Of a stretch of 64,000 nucleotides of DNA, positions 18,104 to 25,637 are shown piece by piece. The stretch is from the NCBI RefSeq assembly GCF_001591505.1, contig NZ_BCVA01000014.1:46123-110122 (forward strand), read 5' to 3'. The notes under the pieces were generated by a model. That model did no database searches. It was given only the letters and a program-made list of their open reading frames with translations, and was not told the DNA's origin. The position numbers and the translations under genes were made by a program. How positions within the stretch are numbered: the stretch's first letter is position 1; each line of letters starts with the position of its first letter. The stretch comes from Neobacillus niacini NBRC 15566 (GTDB taxonomy: Bacteria > Bacillota > Bacilli > Bacillales > Cytobacillaceae).

Positions 18104-18128
18104 AAAAAATGCAGGGTAAAGTCCTGCA
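18104..18128 (-). terminator. Rho-independent terminator after the second crotonase gene
   Basis: On the minus strand, stem TGCAGG/CCTGCA (18110-18115 and 18123-18128) with a 7-base loop, then TTTTTTCAT. It ends the operator-4 unit, leaving the crotonase gene at 17.3-18.1 kb apart from it. Confidence 0.7.
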
Positions 18129-18149
18129 CTTTCTTAAGATCTGATTCAT

Positions 18150-18962
18150 TTAGCTAAAATTAGGTTTTCTCTTTTCAACGACTGCATTAACCCCTTCTTT
18201 AAAATCCTCTAGTTCTGTCACAATTCCCATTGCTGAAGATATCATATCTAAAGAAGTACGCAAATTGATATCTAAACCCTGATAAACTGCTCTCTTTGTA
18301 AAACGAATCGTTTCTTGCGGACCATTTACTAATTTTTCAACATAATTTTCAACAAATTCATTTAACAGATGATCTTCAACTACATGTGTAACCAGACCAA
18401 GTTCCTTCGCCTCTTTTGCTGTAAACACCCTGCCCGTCCATAACAAATCTAACGCTTGATCAACACCAACCATCCGTGGTAGAAAATACGCTGCTCCATC
18501 ACCTGGTACGATACCAGCTTTAATATAACTTTCAGAGATTTTCGTCGTTTCAGCAGCGATTCGGATATCACAAGCCAAACTCATATCAAATCCCGCACCG
18601 AATGCGACACCATGTAGTACAGCAATTACAGGTTTATCAATCTCTTGTAATAGAAGAGGAATTCGTTGTACTTTTTTCCATAGTTGGTTTTTTCTAGCCA
18701 ATGCTGTTGATGTAAGATCTTCCTGTCCTTCACTTTTAAGGAAGCCCTCACCTTTAGCCATTGATTTAATGTCTCCACCTGCACAAAATCCACGCCCATT
18801 TCCGGAAAGCACAGCAACACGAATATCATCAGAATCACGAATTGTCTCTAGTGCATGAATCCACAAAGAAATCATTTCAGAACTGAAAGCATTTAGTGAA
18901 TCTGGACGGTTTAAAATGATTCTTGCGATATTGTTTTCAACATTAAAAATTAAGTCCTGCAT
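18150..18962 (-). CDS. Enoyl-CoA hydratase/isomerase family protein
   Basis: A 270-aa crotonase-fold protein with GAGFDMSLACD in place of the first Glu motif and SESYIKAGIVPGDGAAYFLP at the second, so the canonical hydratase dyad is altered. FCAGGDIKSM gives the oxyanion hole. It starts immediately after the 363-aa dehydrogenase subunit (stop at 18963), with AGGTGG upstream, so the three genes behind operator 4 are tightly coupled. It probably hydrates or isomerises the product of the heteromeric dehydrogenase; the reaction is not certain. Confidence 0.88.
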   Translation of the reverse strand: MQDLIFNVENNIARIILNRPDSLNAFSSEMISLWIHALETIRDSDDIRVAVLSGNGRGFCAGGDIKSMAKGEGFLKSEGQEDLTSTALARKNQLWKKVQRIPLLLQEIDKPVIAVLHGVAFGAGFDMSLACDIRIAAETTKISESYIKAGIVPGDGAAYFLPRMVGVDQALDLLWTGRVFTAKEAKELGLVTHVVEDHLLNEFVENYVEKLVNGPQETIRFTKRAVYQGLDINLRTSLDMISSAMGIVTELEDFKEGVNAVVEKRKPNFS

Positions 18963-20054
18963 TTATTGTTCCACCTTTTTAAGGGTATTTTTTACATTCG
19001 TCATTAATGACCATAATTCATTTTTATCTAGTTTCATTAACTCAGCTGTAACAATTTGCTGCCAATCTCTTTCTGTCCCATTTTCATCTCTCCAAGACCA
19101 AAGCCTGCGGGTATTGTGATGTAATGTATGTTCATACGTAAATCCAATTGCAGCAAGTACTTGGTGTGCAATTTTACAAGATGTCCCTGCAGCTTCATTC
19201 ACACGAATTTTGGCTAGTGCAATCTCTTTTGAAAATGGATTTGTTTCAAATGACTTTATCGCACAATTAGCCGCCATACTTGCTGCTGCTGTTTCACCTG
19301 TCAGAAGTGCTAGTTGCTGTTGAATGGCTTGAAAACGGTGGAGAGGTTTTCCGAATTGCGCTCTTTCGGATGTATGGTTAATCACAATATCTAATATACT
19401 TTCTAACGCCCCCGCCATCATGACAGATCTTGTAAGACCTCCGGCAAAAAATAAATAATTTAATTGTTCATCTTTATCAATATGGATTACAGTTGAATCC
19501 TCCACATAGACATTGTCAACACTTACCTCATCCCGTGCCTCACCAGCAAGATTCATGTTGTTCTTTATTTGGGCATAATCTAAATTGACTGTGGTGAGTA
19601 CATCGCCTTCAGTTGTTTTTCCGAATACAAGCATTTTATTTGCATATCGTGCCCAAGGAACATTTTTGGCCCTCCCTGAAATACTCCAGCCATCATCGGT
19701 TTTATTTAGCACAAAGGATTGTGAATCATCAGGGTATGAAATCGTTACAATTTCCTCTGAAACGGAAATTCCAAGTCTAGATAAAATCCAGTTGGCCATA
19801 TATGTTTCTGCAATGGGGATAGGTGCAGCATATTTTCCTGCTAAGCGGAGGATACATAATGCATCCGAATGATCTCCACCGTTTCCACCCAACTCTTCCG
19901 GGATTGCAACCGTTATCATTCCATTGTTTACAAGCTGATTCCAAAGGTTCCCTGCCCACTGACCTTCTTCTGCACTATTGATTACTTCTTTTGTAGAATA
20001 CTTTTGCATAATTTTTTCAGTGGTTTCAATGATCATTTCTTGGATTTCACTCAT
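18963..20054 (-). CDS. Acyl-CoA dehydrogenase, probable non-catalytic subunit of a pair
   Basis: A 363-aa ACAD-fold protein starting with a 4-base overlap (ATGA) with the 384-aa dehydrogenase gene. It retains the overall fold (GNGGDHSDALCILRLAG; GKPLHRFQAIQQQLALL) but has no C-terminal GGTTEI motif (TRRLWSWRDENG instead) and no acidic residue in the GGLTRSVMMAG helix. Paired ACADs with one degenerate subunit form heterotetramers in steroid side-chain and other branched-acid pathways (ChsE-type). A stand-alone dehydrogenase function is unlikely. Confidence 0.85.
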   Translation of the reverse strand: MSEIQEMIIETTEKIMQKYSTKEVINSAEEGQWAGNLWNQLVNNGMITVAIPEELGGNGGDHSDALCILRLAGKYAAPIPIAETYMANWILSRLGISVSEEIVTISYPDDSQSFVLNKTDDGWSISGRAKNVPWARYANKMLVFGKTTEGDVLTTVNLDYAQIKNNMNLAGEARDEVSVDNVYVEDSTVIHIDKDEQLNYLFFAGGLTRSVMMAGALESILDIVINHTSERAQFGKPLHRFQAIQQQLALLTGETAAASMAANCAIKSFETNPFSKEIALAKIRVNEAAGTSCKIAHQVLAAIGFTYEHTLHHNTRRLWSWRDENGTERDWQQIVTAELMKLDKNELWSLMTNVKNTLKKVEQ

Positions 20055-21205
20055 TTTTGAATTACCCCCTTTGCAACAATGCCACGTAAAATTTCCGTTG
20101 TACCCCCTCTTAAGGTAAACCCAGGTGAATGTAAAATTGATTGAGCCATAAATCGTTCAATCAAAGAATCTGATTGTAGTGAAGGAGTTACATTTACAAC
20201 TAATCTAGCAATCTCTGCCATCTCCTGTTCTAATTTTGTTCCCATATCTTTTACAAGAGAGGCAATAGTATTTGAAGGGACACCTTCTTCTAACAGTTGT
20301 GCTATTCCGAGAGACATATTTCGTAAGGTCCATAATCTAGAAACGACTGTACTTACCTGATTTAATCCATTTTTATCCCCTTGTTCTACTAAAATATTGG
20401 TAAGTTCATTTAGAAGTGGAAAGGTACTAAGAAAGCGCTCGGGACCACTTCGTTCATATGCTAATTCAGCCATTCCTTGATTCCATCCATTCCCAATTTC
20501 ACCCACAACCATTTCATCCGGAATAAATACATCATCAAAAAATACCTCGTTAAAATGGTGTTCTCCAGTCATTAGTTGAATGGGTCTAATTGTCACCCCA
20601 GAAGAGGATAAATCGACTACCAATTGACTCATAAACGCATGACGGTTGTTGGGGTCCTGAGTAGAAGTTCGGCAAAGAGTAATCATATAATGAGAGAAAT
20701 GTGCTCCACTTGTCCAAATCTTACTGCCATTTAAAATCCATCCTTTATCCACCTTTACGGCTCTAGATTTGATAGCAGCAAGATCTGATCCGGCATTTGG
20801 TTCACTTAAGCCAATTGAGAAATAGCATTCACCTTTGGCGATTTTAGGTAAAAAAAACATTTTTTGCTCTTCTGTACCAAATTTAAGAAAAAGTGGGCCT
20901 GATTGCCTGTCTGCAATCCAATGTCCTGCAACAGGTGCACCTGCGGCTAAAAATTCTTCCGTTACAATATATCTTTCAATGGAGGAACGTTCTTGACCAC
21001 CGTATTTAGCCGGCCACGTCATTCCTATCCATCCTCTTTCTCCCATTTTTTTTGATAAATCAGGTGAATATCCGCTAAGCCAGCTATCACATTTAGGTTC
21101 GAAAGTACCTTTTTCTCTTTCCTCTGATATAAATTGTCTAATTTCATCTCTTAACTCTTCAGACTCTTTGGGAAGTTCAATGATAGGAATACGAATAGCT
21201 TTCAT
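20051..21205 (-). CDS. Acyl-CoA dehydrogenase, probable catalytic subunit of a pair
   Basis: A 384-aa acyl-CoA dehydrogenase with LSEPNAGSDLAA near residue 143, NGSKIWTSGAHFSHYM near 175, a Glu-containing helix LAYERSGPERF near 265, and the FAD/catalytic tail TLRGGTTEILRGIVAKG. It is the first gene behind operator 4, with GAGGTGATATATCA before the ATG. Overlap with the 363-aa partner supports an alpha2-beta2 enzyme. The family is common in steroid and terpenoid acid catabolism and uncommon in plain fatty-acid oxidation. Confidence 0.9.
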   Translation of the reverse strand: MKAIRIPIIELPKESEELRDEIRQFISEEREKGTFEPKCDSWLSGYSPDLSKKMGERGWIGMTWPAKYGGQERSSIERYIVTEEFLAAGAPVAGHWIADRQSGPLFLKFGTEEQKMFFLPKIAKGECYFSIGLSEPNAGSDLAAIKSRAVKVDKGWILNGSKIWTSGAHFSHYMITLCRTSTQDPNNRHAFMSQLVVDLSSSGVTIRPIQLMTGEHHFNEVFFDDVFIPDEMVVGEIGNGWNQGMAELAYERSGPERFLSTFPLLNELTNILVEQGDKNGLNQVSTVVSRLWTLRNMSLGIAQLLEEGVPSNTIASLVKDMGTKLEQEMAEIARLVVNVTPSLQSDSLIERFMAQSILHSPGFTLRGGTTEILRGIVAKGVIQK

Positions 21206-21277
21206 TGATATATCACCTCAATAGTTATTTAAAATTAAATATCTAATTTTAATGTATGTAAGTTATCTCCTAAAATA

Positions 21278-21329
21278 AAAATGAGACCACTTTCATTTTT
21301 ATTTTAAGTGATTATTTTGAATTTTGCAA
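21278..21329 (-). promoter_or_regulatory. Promoter 4 with palindromic operator
   Basis: Promoter for the heteromeric dehydrogenase operon: -35 TTGCAA (21324-21329), 17-bp spacer, -10 TAAAAT (21301-21306). The operator AAAATGAGACCACTTT (21278-21293) follows after 7 bp. The -35 overlaps the region just before the end of the metallo-beta-lactamase gene. Confidence 0.72.
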
Positions 21330-21338
21330 CTAATTTTC

Positions 21339-22277
21339 TTATAAAGCTGTATAATACCATGTTCCACCTTCAATAAATTTTTTCGCTCGATGTTTAGATA
21401 TAAGGTACTCCAAATGTGCGAGCGTCTCACCCACTGCAAAACGTGTTTCATGGATATTCAAGTTCTTAAACAGCTTTGAGTTAACCTCATAAATGGTAGC
21501 AGGTTGAATAATCGACTCATATGTCTGCTCTAATCGTTCGTGGTGATGTGCCAATAATTTTTCAATTCGTTGATTAGCATTTCTAAATGGTTTTCCATGA
21601 GAAGGAATGACATAGTCAACATCCAATGATTTTATTTTTTCCAAGGAATTCATAAAAGATTGTAACGGATTTTGATTACCACGAAACCAGTACGAAATAT
21701 TGGGAGATATTTTCGGTAAAATATGATCGGTTGAAAATAATATACTATTCTCTTTATTAAACAAAGTTATTAAACCATCTGAATGCCCCGGAGTATGAAT
21801 AACCTCATATTCATACTTTCCTATCACCATTTTTACACCTTCCTCAAGATAGTGCTGAATCGTTGGATAAGGCTTGACATGTTGATTAAAGCTGCGTTCA
21901 TCGGAAGTTATCACCTGTGATAAATTATTAGGAAGCCCACAGGTATCATAATGCTTATTTACATTCCTTATTGTATTTGGTTCCCAATAGGTCAATCCTG
22001 CTTCTGCGTCTATTTCCGTCATCCACACATCTGCGTTTGTAAGCTGCTGCAGGGTTCCTGCATAGCCGAAATGGTCAGGATGGTAATGTGTTACAATAAT
22101 ATCCATGACATCATGTGTTTCAATAATGGGTCTCCAAATATCCCTAGATACTTCATTATTTAATCCAGCATCTATAATGGTCCATCCTCTCAGTCCTTCT
22201 GCTAAAAAGCAATTTACATGATTTAATCGAAATGGCAAAGGGATAGTTATTTGTTTTACACCTATATCGCTTAGCAA
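21339..22277 (-). CDS. Metallo-beta-lactamase-fold hydrolase, TTG start
   Basis: A 312-aa MBL-fold hydrolase. The zinc motif H64-x-H66-x-D68-H69 is in VTHYHPDHFG, a further ligand is in HTPGHSDG, and SHGKPF follows. The TTG at 22277 is chosen because GGAG lies 9 bases upstream and the protein then begins MLSDIGVKQITIPLPFRLNH, normal for the family; the ATG at 22313 has no ribosome site. It follows a thiolase and an SDR and could be an acyl-CoA thioesterase, as some MBL proteins in such clusters are proposed to be. The substrate is unknown. Confidence 0.85.
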   Translation of the reverse strand: MLSDIGVKQITIPLPFRLNHVNCFLAEGLRGWTIIDAGLNNEVSRDIWRPIIETHDVMDIIVTHYHPDHFGYAGTLQQLTNADVWMTEIDAEAGLTYWEPNTIRNVNKHYDTCGLPNNLSQVITSDERSFNQHVKPYPTIQHYLEEGVKMVIGKYEYEVIHTPGHSDGLITLFNKENSILFSTDHILPKISPNISYWFRGNQNPLQSFMNSLEKIKSLDVDYVIPSHGKPFRNANQRIEKLLAHHHERLEQTYESIIQPATIYEVNSKLFKNLNIHETRFAVGETLAHLEYLISKHRAKKFIEGGTWYYTAL

Positions 22278-22355
22278 AATATTAATCTCCTTTCTTTTTT
22301 TACAAAGGAACAAGCAACAAATACATATTTTTTGCTGCTTATCCCTTAGAGTTTC

Positions 22356-23510
22356 TTATTCACTAATTCTTTCAATAATCGTTCCGTTCGCCATACCGCC
22401 GCCTTCACAAATTGCCTGTAATCCATAACGGCCGCCAGTTCTTTCTAGTTCATGCATCAACGAAATCATCAATTTTGCTCCTGTTGCTCCTAGAGGGTGT
22501 CCAAGAGCAATCGCTCCTCCATTAGGATTCAATTTCATCGGATCCGCTTTTATTTCTTCTAACCAGCACATTGGCACCGGTGCGAATGCCTCATTAACTT
22601 CATAGGTGTCCATATCTTCAATTGTCAGACCTGCTTTAGCTAAAACCTGTCTTGTTGCTTCAATTGGACCTGTCAGCATTAATGTTGGATCAGAGCCCAC
22701 TACTGAACGGGCGACAATCCGGAATCGTGGTTTAAGCCCCAGTTCCTCCGCTTTCTCACGTGACATCAATAATACAGCCGCAGCACCATCACTCATTTGG
22801 CTGGCGTTTCCTGCATGGATTTTTCCATCTTCCTTAAAGACTGTTTTAAGTGTGGACAACTTTTCTACAGTGGAGCCCTTTCGAGGTCCTTCATCCTGCT
22901 TCACGACCACCGTACTGCCATCCTCTAAAGTAACCTCTAAAGGCATGATCTCTCTGTCAAATCTACCTTCTTCTTGCGCTTTTAATGCACGATTATGGCT
23001 TTCTACTGAAAATTCATCTAATTGAGTGCGTGTAAACCCCCACTTATCAGCAATTCTTTCTGCAGATAAGCCTTGATGAATAATTTCATACCGTGAAGTA
23101 AGCTCCTCACTTAATTGTGAATTTTGACGAGTCGAACCAAGTGGGACACGTGTCATGCTTTCAACTCCCCCGGCAATCACAATATCCATATCACCACTAA
23201 GAATGGCTTGGGCAGCAAAATGAATGGCTTGCTGACCGGAACCGCATTGTCGATCTAAGGTGGTTCCTGGCACATGGATTGGGAAATCTGCCATTAAAAC
23301 GGCATTACGTGCTATATTTATACCTTGTTCTTCCACCTGTGATACACAACCCATGATTACGTCCTCTACCATCCCAGGTGAAATGCCGGCACGATTTACT
23401 AATTCTCTTAATACCTTTGCAGCCAAATCGTCTGGACGGACTGAGCTCAATATTCCTTTTCTTTTTCCAACAGGTGTACGAACACCTTCTACAATCACAA
23501 CTTCACGCAT
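22356..23510 (-). CDS. Thiolase (acetyl-CoA acyltransferase)
   Basis: A 384-aa thiolase with all catalytic residues: Cys89 (DRQCGSG), the His in GAIALGHPLGATG and the C-terminal CEGGGMANG, where the usual second Cys is present before EGGG. The start is moved to ATG 23510, where GGGGGA is 7-8 bases upstream, from an upstream ATG at 23525 without one. It is close to, but clearly distinct from, the thiolase at 7.8 kb. It is cotranscribed with the SDR at 23.6 kb and the MBL-fold gene from the promoter near 24.4 kb. Confidence 0.92.
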   Translation of the reverse strand: MREVVIVEGVRTPVGKRKGILSSVRPDDLAAKVLRELVNRAGISPGMVEDVIMGCVSQVEEQGINIARNAVLMADFPIHVPGTTLDRQCGSGQQAIHFAAQAILSGDMDIVIAGGVESMTRVPLGSTRQNSQLSEELTSRYEIIHQGLSAERIADKWGFTRTQLDEFSVESHNRALKAQEEGRFDREIMPLEVTLEDGSTVVVKQDEGPRKGSTVEKLSTLKTVFKEDGKIHAGNASQMSDGAAAVLLMSREKAEELGLKPRFRIVARSVVGSDPTLMLTGPIEATRQVLAKAGLTIEDMDTYEVNEAFAPVPMCWLEEIKADPMKLNPNGGAIALGHPLGATGAKLMISLMHELERTGGRYGLQAICEGGGMANGTIIERISE

Positions 23511-23561
23511 AATCTCTTCCCCCATTTGTAATTAATATTTTTATTGTAAAAATTTCGCGGC

Positions 23562-24329
23562 TTACCTAGGTGCCATACGAATGGCTCCATCTAAGCGGAT
23601 GGTTTCTCCATTAAGCATGGAATTCTCGATAATTGACTGTGTTAATTGCGCATATTCAGAAGGACGTCCGAGTCTGGATGGAAATGGAACCTGGGATTCC
23701 AATGCAGCTTTTGCCTGCTCCGTTAGTGAAGCAAAAAGAGGTGTTTCAATTAATCCAGGTGCGATGGTCATCACTCTGATTCCGGATTTCGCTAAGTCGC
23801 GTGCGATTGGAAGCGTCATTCCTACAACACCGCCTTTGGAAGCACTGTAAGCAGCCTGACCAATTTGACCATCAAATGCGGCAACAGACGCTGTATTAAT
23901 AATTACTCCTCTTTCACCTTCTTCATTTGGCTGGTTATTTGCCATTTGGGCAGCAGCAAGACGAATCACGTTAAACGTACCAATTAAATTGATTTCAATC
24001 ACTCTTTTAAAATTATTAAAACTGTGTGCTTGGTTTCTGCCTACAGTTTTTTCAGCAATAGCAATACCTGCACAATTCACCACCGTATTAATACTCCCAA
24101 ATGTAGCAATCACAGATTCGATGGCGTTTTGTACATCATCCTCATTCGTTACATTCGTTTTGTAAAAAACAGCGTTCTCCCCTAATTCTTCTGCTAACTT
24201 CATCCCTCTTTCTTCAGAGAGGTCGAGAATAGCTGCCTTACCACCGTTTTTAATAATATTCCGGACTGTTGCTTCTCCAAGTCCCGAAGCACCACCCGTT
24301 ATCAAAGCTATAGAATCTTGTATTTTCAC
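23562..24329 (-). CDS. SDR-family 3-hydroxyacyl-CoA dehydrogenase (HSD10-like)
   Basis: A 255-aa SDR with TGGASGLG at residues 11-18, NCAGIA near 87 and the catalytic Ser-Tyr-Lys in [21 protein letters not shown] near 150-170. The [16 protein letters not shown] motif is typical of type II 3-hydroxyacyl-CoA/2-methyl-3-hydroxybutyryl-CoA dehydrogenases. With the downstream thiolase it would complete a beta-oxidation round of a 2-methyl-branched acyl-CoA. It is the first gene of its unit, divergent from the second tetR. Confidence 0.9.
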   Translation of the reverse strand: MKIQDSIALITGGASGLGEATVRNIIKNGGKAAILDLSEERGMKLAEELGENAVFYKTNVTNEDDVQNAIESVIATFGSINTVVNCAGIAIAEKTVGRNQAHSFNNFKRVIEINLIGTFNVIRLAAAQMANNQPNEEGERGVIINTASVAAFDGQIGQAAYSASKGGVVGMTLPIARDLAKSGIRVMTIAPGLIETPLFASLTEQAKAALESQVPFPSRLGRPSEYAQLTQSIIENSMLNGETIRLDGAIRMAPR

Positions 24330-24374
24330 CTTATTTCCCCCTTTCTAGTGATACCGTTTTCATCCCTTGTAAAA

Positions 24375-24403
24375 ATAATAGCAATTTTCTAATAATTTTA
24401 CAA
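24375..24403 (-). promoter_or_regulatory. Promoter for SDR-thiolase-MBL unit
   Basis: -35 TTGTAA (24398-24403), 17-bp spacer, -10 TATTAT (24375-24380). No copy of the AAAGTGAG operator follows, so this unit is probably controlled differently from units 1-4. Confidence 0.6.
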
Positions 24404-24422
24404 TTGATTTATTTTTTGAACA

Positions 24423-24467
24423 CAAAGTCAAAAAATCTTTGAACGCTGTTGATTTATTAGATATGCT
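24423..24467 (+). promoter_or_regulatory. Promoter and candidate operator of the divergent tetR
   Basis: -35 TTGAAC (24439-24444), 17-bp spacer, -10 TATGCT (24462-24467). The imperfect palindrome CAAAGTCAAAAAATCTTTG (24423-24441) overlaps the -35 and lies between the two divergent promoters, a usual place for TetR autoregulation. Confidence 0.45.
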
Positions 24468-24549
24468 GTCCTATAGTTAAACAAAGGCAAAAAATTAACC
24501 AATAATTGATGATAGATTACGAAGTTTAAAGTGTTAGGAGGTAAAGTAT

Positions 24550-25149
24550 ATGTCCTCTTTTAGAACGCAGAAAATGGCGAAAAAAAAGCAGGAAATCCTT
24601 CGTTCTGCTGCAGCTGTTCTTGTGGAAAAAGGATACCAAGGAACGACGATGGAAGAAATTGCTGCCAAACTCTTGATGACAAAAGGATCGATGTATTACT
24701 ATTTTAAAAATAAAGACGACCTTCTCTATCAATGTCATTTAATGATTATGGAGATTTGTCTAGATGGAATTGAGAAAGTAATTGAAAGTGATTGCAACCC
24801 AATCGAAAAGCTAAGAAGTGCGATTAAGGAACATATTCTACTTGCTGCAAGTGAAAAATCAATGTTCATGGCTCTAACAAAGCCAAATCATAATTTTTCA
24901 GAAGAGCAGCTAAAAGAAGTTCTCGACCTTAGAAAAAGTTACTCTCACTATTTTGATAGAATCATTCATGAAGGTATAAATAAACAGGTGTTTGGTGAAG
25001 TGGACGTAAAAATGGTACGTTTAATCATTTTAGGTGCTCTTAACTGGATCCAAGAATGGTATAACCAAAACGGTCCCCAAAGTGCAGAAGAAATCTCTGA
25101 AGCTTATGCTGACTACTTATTAAAAATGTTAATAAAAGCGGACGGTTAA
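24550..25149 (+). CDS. TetR/AcrR family transcriptional regulator
   Basis: A 199-aa repressor with an N-terminal HTH (GYQGTTMEEIAAKLLMTKGS followed by MYYYFKNKDDLLY, residues 29-61) and a C-terminal TetR_C-type ligand domain. The ATG is preceded by GGAGGT. It is divergent from the SDR-thiolase-MBL unit, which it presumably represses. It resembles acyl-CoA-responsive KstR2/FadR-like regulators in general layout only. It is one of few plus-strand genes in the cluster and forms its right border. Confidence 0.9.
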   Translation: MSSFRTQKMAKKKQEILRSAAAVLVEKGYQGTTMEEIAAKLLMTKGSMYYYFKNKDDLLYQCHLMIMEICLDGIEKVIESDCNPIEKLRSAIKEHILLAASEKSMFMALTKPNHNFSEEQLKEVLDLRKSYSHYFDRIIHEGINKQVFGEVDVKMVRLIILGALNWIQEWYNQNGPQSAEEISEAYADYLLKMLIKADG

Positions 25150-25165
25150 TTTTTTAGTAAAGTGG

Positions 25166-25243
25166 CTGGAGTGACTAAAAATGCCATTTTGATTTTCGGT
25201 GCACTCCAGAAAGAAAACCTCCTTGTGAAAATGGGAGGCTTTC
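25166..25243. terminator. Two hairpins downstream of tetR
   Basis: Inverted repeat CTGGAGTG/CACTCCAG (25166-25173 and 25202-25209) followed by a second stem GAAAACCTCC/GGAGGCTTTC (25213-25222 and 25234-25243, one mismatch). The second lies between convergent genes and may terminate both; its T-run is weak on the plus strand. Confidence 0.45.
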
Positions 25244-25247
25244 CTTG

Positions 25248-25496
25248 TTATCCTATTTTTTCTTCATTTTCTGAACTTAAAAGTACTCTCTTATTCGAAG
25301 TCATTGGGGTAAGATTGGATCGCCTTACTAAATAGTTTAAGTGATCCAGTGGCATTGACCCATGTCCTTTTCCATCTTCTAGTGTAAATTGAACGGTAAT
25401 ACCATTATTAGTGGTAACCGTCATTGAATCTGCAGAATTAAAATTCCCCTTAATGCTTTGAGAAATTTGATATTTCATTCCTATTTCAATAGACAT
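25248..25496 (-). CDS. Small hypothetical protein
   Basis: An 82-aa protein of unknown function, preceded by AAAGGAGATAGGGA directly upstream of its ATG, which supports translation. The sequence is soluble and beta-rich in appearance, with TMTVTTNN-like and GHGSMPLDHLNYLV segments and no signal peptide, membrane helix or cysteine. It lies alone and convergent to tetR, divergent from the aldehyde dehydrogenase. I do not recognise a family. Confidence 0.65.
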   Translation of the reverse strand: MSIEIGMKYQISQSIKGNFNSADSMTVTTNNGITVQFTLEDGKGHGSMPLDHLNYLVRRSNLTPMTSNKRVLLSSENEEKIG

Positions 25497-25637
25497 TCCC
25501 TATCTCCTTTACTGGTATTTAATTATAGTATTCTCCGATAATTTTTATTCATACAAAATTATTCCATTTAGCCTAAAACAAAACTGGTGATTAAAATATG
25601 TTGTGATAAAATATCATTATCTATGAGGAGGTGTCCT

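Noticed and set aside
22314..22355. Terminator between thiolase and MBL-fold genes
   Set aside because: An imperfect AAGCAGCAAA/TTTGTTGCTT stem is present but no T-run follows, so termination cannot be claimed.
22606..23025. 139-aa plus-strand ORF
   Set aside because: Antisense to the thiolase gene, whose catalytic motifs are intact; no ribosome site.
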